This document shows positions 13,252 through 23,436 of a stretch of 64,000 bases of DNA, in pieces. Numbering within the stretch: position 1 is the stretch's first letter; each line of letters begins with the position of its first letter. The stretch is from Megamerina dolium (Eukaryota > Arthropoda > Insecta > Diptera > Megamerinidae), in NCBI GenBank assembly GCA_963854835.1, contig OY978528.1, forward strand, positions 51,804,508 to 51,868,507, in the 5' to 3' direction. Under the pieces are notes generated by a model, which was not told where the DNA came from, did not search any database, and saw only the letters and a list, made by a program, of their open reading frames with translations. The position numbers were made by a program, and so were the translations under genes.

Positions 13252-14865
13252 CTAGTATTCCATAATCTTTACGAGATCTGGGTCGTTCCGCTGATCTTCT
13301 TGCACTCGTTCGGTGTTCCATGACTCCTCCGGCAATACATTCGTAAGACGTAGGTTAACAATGTGATTCTGGTTTCTTTCCCGAGAACAATGTTTACTAT
13401 CTACGGTGCAAGTACGATGATATGGAGTATCAGCTTTACCACGATGAATGACATCACGATCTTTCTTTCGTTGTCCTGGTGAATTCGATCTTTGTTGCTT
13501 GCGTCGTAGACGACAATTACGCGCCATGTGTCCTCTTTGATCGCATATAAAGCACTTACCGGCAAATTTATTTTTGTGTTGATTCCTTGTTCTACCTTTA
13601 GGCTTCATATTCGATTGATTGCAATCACGAGCTATATGCCCTCGTTTGTCGCAAATGAAGCACTTACCATTAAATTTGTTTCCGCGTCGACCTGTTGTTC
13701 TTCCTTCAGGCTGCACTACAGATTTGAATGCCTGACACACTGCTTCAACCAGATCTGCTGTTTCTGCCTGTAGTTGGCGTACACGTGGCACTGATCGACA
13801 CATTAAACTGGCGGCTTCATATGTCAAGGCACTACTGACCGTTTCGGCATATGTATTCCTGGGTGACATGACTAGAGCACGCTTTGTCTCTCCGTCACGT
13901 ATGCCATCTATGAATGCCCCTATTTTTATTTTTTCGACGAACTCTTCCGAATTACCGGAGAACGCTAGATGACATAAGCGCTCAATATCGGAAGCGAATT
14001 CATGAAGGCTCTCATTACTCCGTTGCACTCGCGATCTCAATTCCACCCGATGTAATTGACTCTTGTATTCATTTCCATATTTTCGCTGGAGTGTGTCCAT
14101 CAGTGACTGATAGCTACCACGATCTTTCTCTGGAATCATCTGTAACACCTCGGAAGCATTACCTTTTAATGCGACTATTAAAGCAGCAGTCTTGTCGCTA
14201 TCATCCCATTGATTCTTCGAAGCTGTTGTCTCGAATTGAAGCTTGAAGATATTGAATGGCGTGCTTCCGTCAAATGTTGGTGGCTTTAGTTTGATTGTGC
14301 TTGAATCTCGAATCACTGATGTGGCTGGTCCTTTTATTTTTTGTTGGTTGAGATCGTGCTGTATTTTCTCGAACTTATCTTCCAAATCATCTAAATGTTC
14401 CTTCAGATCTGTAACATTTTCATTAACGGCTCCGGAAATTTCATCTACATGATCTTTTAGTTCTGCAACTTTCTCATTAATAGCCCCAGAAATTTCTTGG
14501 AGTTTGTAGTTAATTGTCTTCTGGAACTCTCCCATAACGCTTTCTTGGCGAGACGAACCTTCTTGAATTTTCATACGCAATTCAGCCGAATGTTCTTGTA
14601 GCTGTTGTTGTTGCTGCAGCATCATGGTTTTCATGAAAACCATGAGTTGACCACTCGAATCTATTTTGCTCTCTTCCTCAGCGTGCACAACTGCTTGTAT
14701 ATCGGCTTCCTCGAAGAACTCATGTTCTTGTACATTAATTCCCTTAGCCTCCATAGCTTGCCTCAGCCTCACCAGCAGTTCTGCCTTTGCACCTGATGAC
14801 GATAGATTCATCTCTACCAACAGCTTTTTAAGCTGGTCCACTTTTAGTTGGTCAATTTTCACCAT
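13252..14865 (-). pseudogene. Gypsy Gag with SAP motif and two zinc knuckles
   Basis: The frame starts with ATG 10 bp after the primer binding site. Residues about 4-40 form a SAP-like DNA-binding motif (DQLKVDQLKKLLVEMNLSS). A glutamine-rich and coiled-coil stretch follows (about 70-180), then the capsid-like region (TFDGSTPFNIFKLQFE). Two CCHC knuckles close it (CFICDKRGHIARDC and CFICDQRGHMARNC). After the knuckles the frame runs into pol linker sequence that in the plus copy lies after RNase H, showing a precise in-frame internal deletion. A TAG then ends the frame before integrase. Gag would form the particle and bind RNA. Confidence 0.88.
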
Positions 14866-14874
14866 CTTTACAGA

Positions 14875-14892
14875 ATCCCACTTCTGGCACCA
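14875..14892 (-). other. Primer binding site (tRNA-Leu type)
   Basis: The minus strand reads TGGTGCCAGAAGTGGGAT just inside the 5' LTR. It differs by one base from the plus copy and is complementary to the 3' end of a leucine tRNA as I know it. Confidence 0.75.
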
Positions 14893-14894
14893 AT

Positions 14895-15143
14895 TGTTAC
14901 GTTTTTATTCTGTGAACGTTTAATTCTATTTGAATTACCTTGTTCGATCACTGGATTCTGTTAATAATAACTGCAACACTTATTTTGTACAACTATATAC
15001 AGCAACAATTTATTTAATAATCTCTATTTACAATCAACTCTGTTTACAATCAACTATTTACTATAACACTTAAATGTACTTGCAACTTTTGCCTCTGTAT
15101 CAATGTTTTCGCAATCACGTTTGGAATTAGATTGAGATTGTCA
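14895..15143 (-). repeat. Partial 5' LTR of minus-strand gypsy element
   Basis: R/U5 and part of U3 are present (249 bp). The sequence breaks in the block GATTGTCAAT, where ATAT and the first plus-strand LTR follow. The missing U3 part is not found on the far side of the nest. Confidence 0.8.
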
Positions 15144-15147
15144 ATAT

Positions 15148-15585
15148 TGTAACGAGTATCGATAGTTGATTACTCATCACTATTGTGACTGACTCTATTG
15201 GCAGCATCGAAACGAATGTCAACAAAAAGAAATAAGCGATAACCAGAACAAGCCAACGAGAAAGGAAGAGAAGAATCTCGATAAAGGAAGATTCTGGGGT
15301 GTTGCCAACAGAGTATAAATAGAGCCAGTGTTGAGAATTGACAATCAATCTAATTCCGAACGTGATTGCGAAAACATTTATACAGAGGCAAAAGTTGCAA
15401 GTACATTTAAGTGTTATAGTAAATAGTTGATTGTAAACAGTGTTGATTGTAAATAGAGATTATTAAATAAATTGTTGCTGTATATAGTTGTATAAAATAA
15501 GTGTTGCAGTTATCATTAACAGAATCCAGTGATCGAACAAGGTAATTCAAATAGAATTAAACGTTCACAGAATAAAAACGTAACA
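15148..15585 (+). repeat. LTR a (438 bp)
   Basis: It starts TGTAACGAG and ends GTAACA. A TATA box (TATAAATA, 15314-15321) precedes the likely start of R, and AATAAA occurs near 15571. It is flanked on both sides by ATAT. Confidence 0.9.
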
Positions 15586-15589
15586 ATAT

Positions 15590-16026
15590 TGTAACGAGTA
15601 TCGATAGTTGATTACTCATCACTATTGTGACTGACACTATTGGCAGCATCGAAACGAATGTCAACAAAAAGAAATAAGCGATAACCAGAACAAGCCAACG
15701 AGAAAGGAAGAGAAGAATCTCGATAACGGAAGATTCTGGGGTGTTGCCAACAGAGTATAAATAGAGCCAGTGTTGAGAAGGAAAATCAATCTAATTCCAA
15801 ATGTGATTGCGAAAACATTGATACAGAGGCAAAAGTTGCAAGTGCATTAGAGTGTTATTGTAAATAGTTGATTGTAAACAGAGTTGATTGTAAATAGAGA
15901 TTATTAAATAAATTGTTGCTGTATATAGTTGTATAAAATAAGTGTTGCAGTTATCATTAACAGAATCCAGTGATCGAACAAGGTAATTCAAATAGAATTA
16001 AACGTTCACAGAATAAAAACGTAACA
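15590..16026 (+). repeat. LTR b (437 bp)
   Basis: Same termini as LTR a and TATAAATA at 15756-15763. It differs from LTR a in GACACT for GACTCT, ATAACGG for ATAAAGG, and in the block around 15780-15870. It lies directly before the primer binding site. Confidence 0.9.
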
Positions 16027-16028
16027 AT

Positions 16029-16048
16029 TGGTGTCAGAAGTGGGATTC
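16029..16048 (+). other. Primer binding site (tRNA-Leu type)
   Basis: TGGTGTCAGAAGTGGGATTC begins 2 bp after the LTR. From memory of insect leucine tRNAs ending ...CCCACTTCTGACA plus CCA, it is an 18-20 nt complement. Confidence 0.8.
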
Positions 16049-16055
16049 TGTAAAA

Positions 16056-17447
16056 ATGGTGAAAATTGACCAACTAAAAGTGGATCAGCTTAAAAAGCTG
16101 TTGGTAGAGATGAATCTATCATCATCAGGTGCAAAGGCGGAACTGCTTGTGAGGCTGAGGAAAGCCATGGAGGCTAAGGGAATTAATGTAGAAGAACATG
16201 AGTTCTTTGAGGAAGACGATATACATGCAGTTGTGCACGCCGAGGAAGAGAGTAAGGTAGATTCGAGTGGTCAACTCATGGAATTTATGAAATCCATGAT
16301 GCAACAGCAGCAGCAGCAACTGCAAGGAATTAATGCGAAGTTTCAAGAACATTCGGTACGTCAAGAAAACGCTATGGGAGAATTCCAGAAAACAATTGAC
16401 TCCAAGCTTCAAGAACATTCGGCTCGTCAAGAACATGTCATCGAAAAACTACAAAAGGGAATTGAGATTAGATTTCAGGAAATTTCCGGAGCTATTAATG
16501 ACAAAGTCACAGAGCTGAAAGAACATGTGGATGATTTGGATGATAAGCTGAAGGAACATGTAGACAGACATGATGACTTGGAAGAAAAGCTTGAGAAATT
16601 AGAGCGCGAACTTAATAAAATAAAAATAAGTGGAGCAACCACATCAATGATAAGAGAGTCAACTACAATTAAACTAAAGCCACCAATATTTGACGGAAGC
16701 ACGCCATTCAACATCTTCAAGCTTCAATTCGAGACAACAGCTTCGAAGAATCAATGGGATGACAGCGACAAGACTGCTGCTTTAATAGTCGCATTAAAAG
16801 GTAATGCTTCCGAAGTGTTACAGATGATTCCAGAGAAAGATCGGGGTAGCTACCAATCACTGATGGACACACTCCAGCGAAAATATGGAAATGAATACAA
16901 GAGTCAATTACATCGAGTGGAATTGAGATCGCGAGTGCAACGGAGTAATGAGAGCCTTCAGGAATTCGCTTCCGATATTGAGCGCTTATGTCATCTAGCG
17001 TTCTCCGGTAATTCGGAAGAGTTCGTCGAAAAAATAAAAATAGAGGCATTCATAGATGGCATACGTGATGGAGAGACAAAGCGTGCCCTAGTCATGTCAC
17101 CCAGGAATACTTATGCCGAAACAGTCAGTAGTGCCTTGACATATGAAGCCGCCAGTTTGATGTGTCGACCAATGCCACGGGTACGCCAACTAGAAACAGA
17201 AACAGCAGATCTGGTTGAAGCAGTGTGTCAGGCATTCAAATCTGTAGTGCAGCCTTAAGGAAGAACAACAGGTCGACGCGAAAACAAATTTACTGGTAAG
17301 TGCTTTATTTGCGACAAACCAGGACACATGGCGCGTGACTGCCGTCTACGACGAAAGCGATCAAGATCGAATTCTCCAGGAAGACAAAAGAAGGAGAATA
17401 AGGTGGATAGCGATCGCTCCACTAACACAAATCCATCGTTAAACTAG
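16056..17447 (+). pseudogene. Gypsy Gag, interrupted by a TAA
   Basis: ATG at 16056 opens a 400-codon frame with a SAP-like motif (residues about 4-40), Q-rich and coiled-coil repeats of the QEHS.RQE type (about 75-180) and a capsid-like core. TAA at 17256-17258 stands where the minus copy has GAA. Beyond it the same frame continues through a single CCHC knuckle (CFICDKPGHMARDC) to the true gag stop TAG at 17445-17447. One knuckle module is missing compared with the minus copy. The natural stop is preceded by the frameshift heptamer described separately. Confidence 0.88.
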
Positions 17448-17497
17448 ATCGAGTCAGTTCAGCGGGGCGTGAACTGACTCCAACAGTGGGTTGCCCC
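17438..17497 (+). promoter_or_regulatory. Gag-pol -1 frameshift signal: heptamer plus pseudoknot
   Basis: GTTAAAC (17438-17444) lies as G-TTA-AAC in the gag frame directly before TAG (17445-17447). A 6-nt spacer leads to a perfect 11-bp stem, GAGTCAGTTCA (17451-17461) with TGAACTGACTC (17470-17480), around loop GCGGGGCG. GGGGC in the loop (17464-17468) can pair with GCCCC (17493-17497), giving an H-type pseudoknot. The -1 frame from 17438 is exactly the pol frame and is open. GTTAAAC is a known functional slippery sequence in other systems. Activity here is inferred. Confidence 0.82.
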
Positions 17498-20400
17498 ATC
17501 ATTCACATTTCACAACTACAGCGTGTGCCAAGCAGCTTGACTATTGATGGAAAATTGGACAATATGGAATTCATGTTAACTCTGGATACTGGTGCATCAC
17601 ATTCTATAATCAAGAGCGATTTGGTAAAGAGGTTTGAGCCTTTAATGGGAATAAAATTGCGTACAGCAACGGGTGAGGATGCACAAATTCTGGGCAAGAT
17701 AAAGAAACGAGTATCTATTGGAAATTGCACATGGGAACATGAATTCATTGTGGCCGACATCATCGATGACGTAATAATTGGTGTTGATTTTATGATTGGC
17801 AACGGATTTACGTTAGATTTAAATCAACGGATACTACGCTATGCAAATGTCGAACTACCATTGAACATCGGTTACAAGCGTAGTGGGAACATCAAACGAG
17901 TACTGGCATGTCAACGCCAAGAGGTTCCAGCAAAATCAGAAGCGGTGATATGGGCACAGATGAATGTGGATGATGGGACAGGCAAGTTGTGGCTGGTGGA
18001 AGCAGATAAAGAAATACAAAATAAAAACATCATACTTGGTAGGACGTTAGTAGAACCTAAAGAAAATGGAATAGTACCGGTGCGAATATTAAATCCAACT
18101 AATACATCTACAGTTGTAAAGAAAGGAATGGTGATTGGTCATTGCCAGGAAGTTACTGCCGTAGTAGACTGCGAAAAGGGTTCGTCGATAAAAAGTGGAA
18201 GATCAGGAACTGGCAAGGCGGAAATAAAAGCACAGATGGAGGAATGGGCAGGTGTGCTTACCAAACAGCAAAAAGAAAAGGCTTTACAAGTATTGGAGAA
18301 GTACAGTTCAATATTTTCTTCAAATGGAAAAACTGGAGGACGAACAACCATCGTGAAGCATCACATTGACACCGGTGATTCTAGACCAATTCGTCAAACA
18401 CCACGACGAGTTCCATTGGCCAAAAGAGACGAAGCCATTAAGCTGATTTCCGATATGCAGAAACAAGGTGTTATTGAACCATCAGCGAGTCCATGGAGTT
18501 CACCAGTTGTGCTGGTAAAGAAGAAGGATGGAAGTACTCGATTCTGTGTGGATTACAGAAAGCTGAATGAGATTACGAAAAAAGACAGCCATCCACTGCC
18601 AAGAATCGATGACACTCTGGACACACTATCTGGTGCGAAGTGGTTCTCAACTCTTGATTTGCAAAGTGGATACTGGCAAGTGGAACTTGGTAAGGAAGAC
18701 AAAGAGAAAACAGCTTTCAGTATTGGCGATGGTCTATGGCAATTTACAGTCATGCCATTTGGTTTATGCAATGCGCCAGCTACTTTCGAACGTTTGATGG
18801 AGCGTGTACTCAGAGGACTACACTGGAAAACGTGCTTGGTGTACCTCGATGACATTATTGTGATGGGAAAAGATTTTAACGACCACCTGGAAAAGTTGAA
18901 AGAAGTATTTGAGCGTATACAATCAGCAGGGCTTAAACTGAATATGAAAAAGTGTTCACTCTTCAGGCAAGAAGTTAAATATCTTGGTCATAAAGTAACA
19001 ACAGAAGGGGTACATACCGACGAGGAGAAAGCAGCAGCAGTTCAAGAATGGCCTATTCCGTCGAATCTTCACGAGCTAAGAAGCTTCCTAGGCTTATGCA
19101 CCTACTATAGACGATTTGTTTCTGGATTTGCAAACATCGCCAGCAGTCTGCATGAGTTGACAAGAAAGAACAAACCATTTGTGTGGGGCGAGGACCAACA
19201 GAAAGCATTCGAACAGCTGAAAGAAAAACTCTGTTCAGCACCAATATTAGCGTATCCAGTACCTGGTCAAAAGTTTGTGTTGGACACAGATGCGAGTGGC
19301 TATGGAATAGGTGGTGTGCTCTCTCAGATCATAGACGGGCAAGAAAAAGTAATAGCATACTACAGTAAAATCCTGTCGAAGCCAGAAAGAAATTACTGTG
19401 TCACACGAAGAGAGTTGCTCGCAATACTGGAATGTGTAAAGTATTTCCATAAATACTTGTACGGTCAGTCATTTCATCTACGAACTGACCACTCAGCGCT
19501 AAGGTGGTTATTGCAATTTAAAAACCCAGAAGGACAATTGGCGCGCTGGATTGAAAGGCTGCAGAGTTATCATTTTACCATCGAACATCGTAAAGGAGGA
19601 CATCACGGCAACGCGGATGCTCTATCTCGTCGTCCTTGCAAAATGGAATGTAAACATTGTTCTCGAGTGGAAAGCAAGGAGCACATTGTCGACGTACGAC
19701 TTACAAATATATTGCCGGAGGAGACATGGACCACCGAACGAGTGCAAGAAGATCAGCGGAACGACCCAGATCTCGTAAAGATTATGGAATACAAGGAGCA
19801 GGGCATACGTCCAGATTGGCAAGAAATGGCTAATGAGAGTCCAATAGCAAAGGCATACTGGGCGCAGTGGCAAAGCCTGCACTTACGAGACGGATGTTTA
19901 TTCCGAGCATGGGAAAGTGTGGATGGAAAAATCACTAATGATCTTCTAGTGGTACCCAAGGCGAGAATAAATGAAGTGATAGCTGAGTATCACAATGCCT
20001 CCAGTGGAGGGCATTTGGGAATCACCAAAACCGTCGAGAAAATAAAGAACCGATTTTATTGGGTTGGATGTCATGACCATGTCGCTGATTGGATTCGGAA
20101 ATGTAAGCAATGTGCAATGGCCAAAGGTCCCACTAAGAAAAGTCGAGGTAAGATGCACCAATACACCGTGGGTGCTCCATTTGAGCGAATTGCTATGGAC
20201 ATAGCTGGGCCATTTCCAATAAGCAACGCAGGAAACAAGTATGTTCTGGTGGTTATAGATTACTTCAGTAAATGGCCTGAAGTATACCCCATTCCAAATC
20301 AGGAAGCTAGTACAGTTGCGGATGTATTCGTCAACCAATGGGTTACTCGTTTTGGTGTACCGATGGAGTTACACTCAGACCAAGGTCGAAATTTCGAATC

Positions 20401-20863
20401 AGTTGTATTCCAAGAGATATGCCGTATGCTGGGTATATACAAAACTCGTACAACACCTTTGCATCCACAATCTGATAGCATGGTAGAACGATTTAACCGT
20501 ACCTTGGAGGAATATTTGAGAAAAGTCGTAGATAAATACCAAAGAGACTGGGATGTACATATACCAATGTTCCTCATGGCATATCGATGCGCACAACATG
20601 ATACGACGGCTACTACACCGGCAATGGCAATTTTTGGAAACGAGTTAAGACTGCCAGTTGATTTAAAATTTGGAGTCGTAACACCAACGAGATTAACCGA
20701 AGGTAATTATACTAGCGAAAAGCGGGAACAGTTGGATGAAGTACATCGGTTCATCAGAGAGCGGTCGCAGATGATAAGCGATAAGATGAAGGCCAGGTAT
20801 GACTTGAAGGCAAATTCAAAAGGGTTCTATGAAGGAGAGCTTGTAATGCTTCATAATCCATAA
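17438..20863 (+). pseudogene. Gypsy Pol (PR-RT-RNaseH-IN), stop near the end
   Basis: Pol has no ATG of its own at its beginning and is entered in the -1 frame from gag. In order: protease (TLDTGASHS), reverse transcriptase (FCVDYRKLN, LQSGYWQV, active site YLDDIIVM), RNase H (DTDASGYGIGG, then TDHSALRWL), and integrase with H-H-C-C zinc site, D (MDIAGPF), D (LHSDQGRN) and E (HPQSDSMVERFN). TAA at 20861 replaces the CAA seen in the minus copy. The C-terminal stretch that follows to about 21009 is shortened and rearranged. The polyprotein would copy and integrate the element; this copy is defective. Confidence 0.92.
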
Positions 20864-21030
20864 CGAAAGAAAGGCCTGTCTCCTAAACTACAGACTCATT
20901 GGGAGGGACCATATGAGATTATAGCAAAAAGGAATAATATAGGAATAAAAGAGCAAAGTTTAAAGTAGTGCACTTGGAGCGACTTGCGCCATATCGAGGG
21001 GAAGTATAAAAACTTGTTCGGGACGAACAA

Positions 21031-21047
21031 GGTTAAGAGGAGGGCAG
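21031..21047 (+). other. Polypurine tract
   Basis: GGTTAAGAGGAGGGCAG lies directly before LTR c. The same tract precedes the 3' LTR of the minus copy (12027-12011). It would prime plus-strand DNA synthesis. Confidence 0.85.
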
Positions 21048-21485
21048 TGTAACGAGTATCGATAGTTGATTACTCATCACTATTGTGACTGACTCTATTG
21101 GCAGCATCGAAACGAATGTCAACAAAAAGAAATAAGCGATAACCAGAACAAGCCAACGAGAAAGGAAGAGAAGAATCTCGATAAAGGAAGATTCTGGGGT
21201 GTTGCCAACAGAGTATAAATAGAGCCAGTGTTGAGAATTGACAATCAATCTAATTCCGAACGTGATTGCGAAAACATTTATACAGAGGCAAAAGTTGCAA
21301 GTACATTTAAGTGTTATAGTAAATAGTTTATTGTAAACAGTGTTGATTGTAAATAGAGATTATTAAATAAATTGTTGCTGTATATAGTTGTATAAAATAA
21401 GTGTTGCAGTTATCATTAACAGAATCCAGTGATCGAACAAGGTAATTCAAATAGAATTAAACGTTCACAGAATAAAAACGTAACA
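21048..21485 (+). repeat. LTR c (438 bp, a-type)
   Basis: It carries the diagnostic differences of LTR a and is nearly identical to it. It is followed by ATAT and LTR d. Confidence 0.9.
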
Positions 21486-21489
21486 ATAT

Positions 21490-21926
21490 TGTAACGAGTA
21501 TCGATAGTTGATTACTCATCACTATTGTGACTGACACTATTGGCAGCATCGAAACGAATGTCAACAAAAAGAAATAAGCGATAACCAGAACAAGCCAACG
21601 AGAAAGGAAGAGAAGAATCTCGATAACGGAAGATTCTGGGGTGTTGCCAACAGAGTATAAATAGAGCCAGTGTTGAGAAGGAAAATCAATCTAATTCCAA
21701 ATGTGATTGCGAAAACATTGATACAGAGGCAAAAGTTGCAAGTGCATTAGAGTGTTATTGTAAATAGTTGATTGTAAACAGAGTTGATTGTAAATAGAGA
21801 TTATTAAATAAATTGTTGCTGTATATAGTTTTATAGAATAAGTGTTGCAGTTATTATTAACAGAATCCAGTGATCGAACAAGGTAATTCAAATAGAATTA
21901 AACGTTCACAGAATAAAAACGTAACA
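21490..21926 (+). repeat. LTR d (437 bp, b-type)
   Basis: It carries the diagnostic differences of LTR b. A few single-base changes (TTTTATAGAATA for TTGTATAAAATA near 21830) separate the two. It is followed by ATAT and the older LTR e. Confidence 0.9.
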
Positions 21927-21955
21927 ATATTGTAACGAGTATCGATGATTGGTTA

Positions 21956-22483
21956 TAGCCTAGACAGACGGCAGTCTAATTCCGGATTACCGAGTTAATT
22001 CGAATTAACTCGGGCATTAACTGCAGCTAATCCGCATTAACTCTATGAGTTAATTCTCAAAATAAAAGAGGATTAGGGCAATTTGCTATCGCAGCACTGC
22101 TGAAAATTGTCTATTGTGAATTTTTCTCCATCCATTTTACAAAATATTAGGTGTGTTCGCTAACAAAAAATTTTCAACAATTCTTAACAGTTTTCAACAT
22201 GAAAAGTGTTGGCGAACAAATAAGTCCAGCTGTCAATTACGAACGGTGAATGTCAATTTACAAATTTCTGATAGTTTTCATTTCACGTACTTCTTGTAGA
22301 TTTTCTCATATCGAGAGTGATAGACGACAGAAATTGATAGTGATAGTAATGTAAGTGGACAGACCTAACAAAACAGCAATCAGCCGTTTAGTTAATTCGC
22401 AATACTGCCGTCTGTCAGGTTATTATTTTATTCGGATTAAGTGCGCCGGTAATCCGGAATTAGGCTGCCGTCTGTCTAGGCTA
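21956..22483. mobile_element. PIF/Harbinger-like MITE, copy 2 (complete)
   Basis: A 528-bp element with inverted termini of about 36 bp, beginning TAGCCTAGACAGACGGCAGT and ending CTGCCGTCTGTCTAGGCTA. TTA is duplicated at 21953-21955 and 22484-22486, and the uninterrupted LTR sequence confirms a clean insertion. The inner halves are largely AT-rich and not coding. Confidence 0.9.
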
Positions 22484-22733
22484 TTACTCATCACTATTGT
22501 GAATGACACTCTTGTGAGTGACACGAATATTGGCATCGAAACGAACGTCAACAAAAAGAAATAGGCGATAACAACGAGAAAGAAAGAGAAAGAGTGTTGC
22601 CACAGAGTATAAATAGGGCCAGTTGTTGGCATTGATACAGTATCAGATGCAAAAGTTGCAAGTACATTAAACAGTTATTTTGAATAGAGCTGATTAAATA
22701 AATTGTTGCTGTATATAGTTGTACAAAATAAGT

Positions 22734-23346
22734 TTTTTTTTTATTTTTATCTTTTATTATATTGCAATATGTTTTCATAACATTCAGCAACACTTAATTA
22801 CTTAAAGTAAAAATAAACAGGAATATTAATCACGTATGGACTACACCCATTGAGTAATCTTGTCTAACCCTTTTTGGAGCTTAGCCGAAGCTAGTTGTGG
22901 AAGGGTACACATTGCGAGGACAGCAGTGTTGTGTGCAAAAGTACCAACGATGGATCCTTCAGAGGCTGGTAAATCGTATGTGTGAAGCAGGTATAGGATG
23001 GGACCCGAATCTTGCTGTTGATATAAGAGTTGCAACTGTCGCTGCTGCTATACATTGGGGTTTATGTTAACAGTTGGGATGGTGCATTGCATGAGTTTTG
23101 GTTCGACAATTGCTGCTGTGGCTGTCGCAGTTGTTGTAGTTGTTGTTGGTGTAGCTGTTGTAACTGTTGCTGTCTTAGATGTTGTTGTTGTAGCTGTTGT
23201 TGTTGATGTGAATGCTGTGGTAATTTCGGTGCATCTGGCCTTCCCATTTGGGTGATGAGTGACCTATAGGCATTTTCAGGTTTTCTCCAGATTCGAAGCT
23301 GCTTCTATCTAATGTATTGATGATCCTGAAGGTATGCTATCATATA
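22734..23346 (-). mobile_element. Short Jockey-like retroposon with RT remnant
   Basis: The insert sits between 9-bp repeats AAAATAAGT (22725-22733 and 23347-23355). Its minus strand ends in an A-rich tail (T run from 22734). On the minus strand a Gln-rich frame (23247-23062) is followed by a reverse transcriptase fragment (23035-22841) reading DLPASEGSIVGTFAHN, where the catalytic FADD of Jockey enzymes is changed. The frame ends LQKGLDKITQWV, a normal Jockey block, so much of the enzyme is deleted on both sides. It is non-autonomous. Confidence 0.78.
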
Positions 23347-23436
23347 AAAATAAGTGTTGCAATTATTATTGACAGAATTCAGTGATCGAAAAAGGTTGAT
23401 TCAAATAGAATTAAACGTTCACAAAATAAAAACGTA

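Larger units (their letters stand above)
11644..15143 (-). mobile_element. Ty3/gypsy LTR element, internally deleted copy
   Basis: Reading the minus strand there is a partial 5' LTR (15143-14895), primer binding site (14892-14875), gag with SAP and zinc knuckles, integrase, a polypurine tract (12027-12011) and a 3' LTR (12010-11644). Protease, reverse transcriptase and RNase H are missing: gag passes directly into the linker before integrase. The left flank is ATAT. The U3 half of the 5' LTR is lost where the plus-strand nest begins. It belongs to the same family as the element at 15148-21926. Confidence 0.9.
15148..21926 (+). mobile_element. Ty3/gypsy LTR retrotransposon with double LTRs
   Basis: The order is LTR a (15148-15585), ATAT, LTR b (15590-16026), primer binding site, gag, pol, polypurine tract, LTR c (21048-21485), ATAT, LTR d (21490-21926). 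LTR c repeats a and d repeats b, while a and b differ from each other at many positions. The whole unit is flanked by ATAT at 15144-15147 and 21927-21930. There is no env frame. Premature stops in gag and pol make this copy inactive. Enzyme order PR-RT-RNaseH-IN is that of Ty3/gypsy. Confidence 0.92.
21931..23436 (+). repeat. Older, diverged LTR e, split by two insertions
   Basis: Pieces 21931-21955, 22484-22733 and 23347-23436 together make one LTR of the same family (TGTAACGAG ... CGTAACA) with several small deletions. ATAT lies on both sides (21927-21930 and 23437-23440). It resembles the relic at 40247-40683 more than LTRs a-d. Insertions: a MITE at 21956-22483 and a retroposon at 22734-23346. 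Confidence 0.85.

Noticed and set aside
16056..20863. Intact, active retrotransposon
   Set aside because: TAA at 17256 in gag, TAA at 20861 in pol and a shortened pol C-terminus show that this copy is dead.
23055..23255. Val-rich plus-strand frame
   Set aside because: It is the complement of the CAA/CAG-rich part of a minus-strand retroposon.
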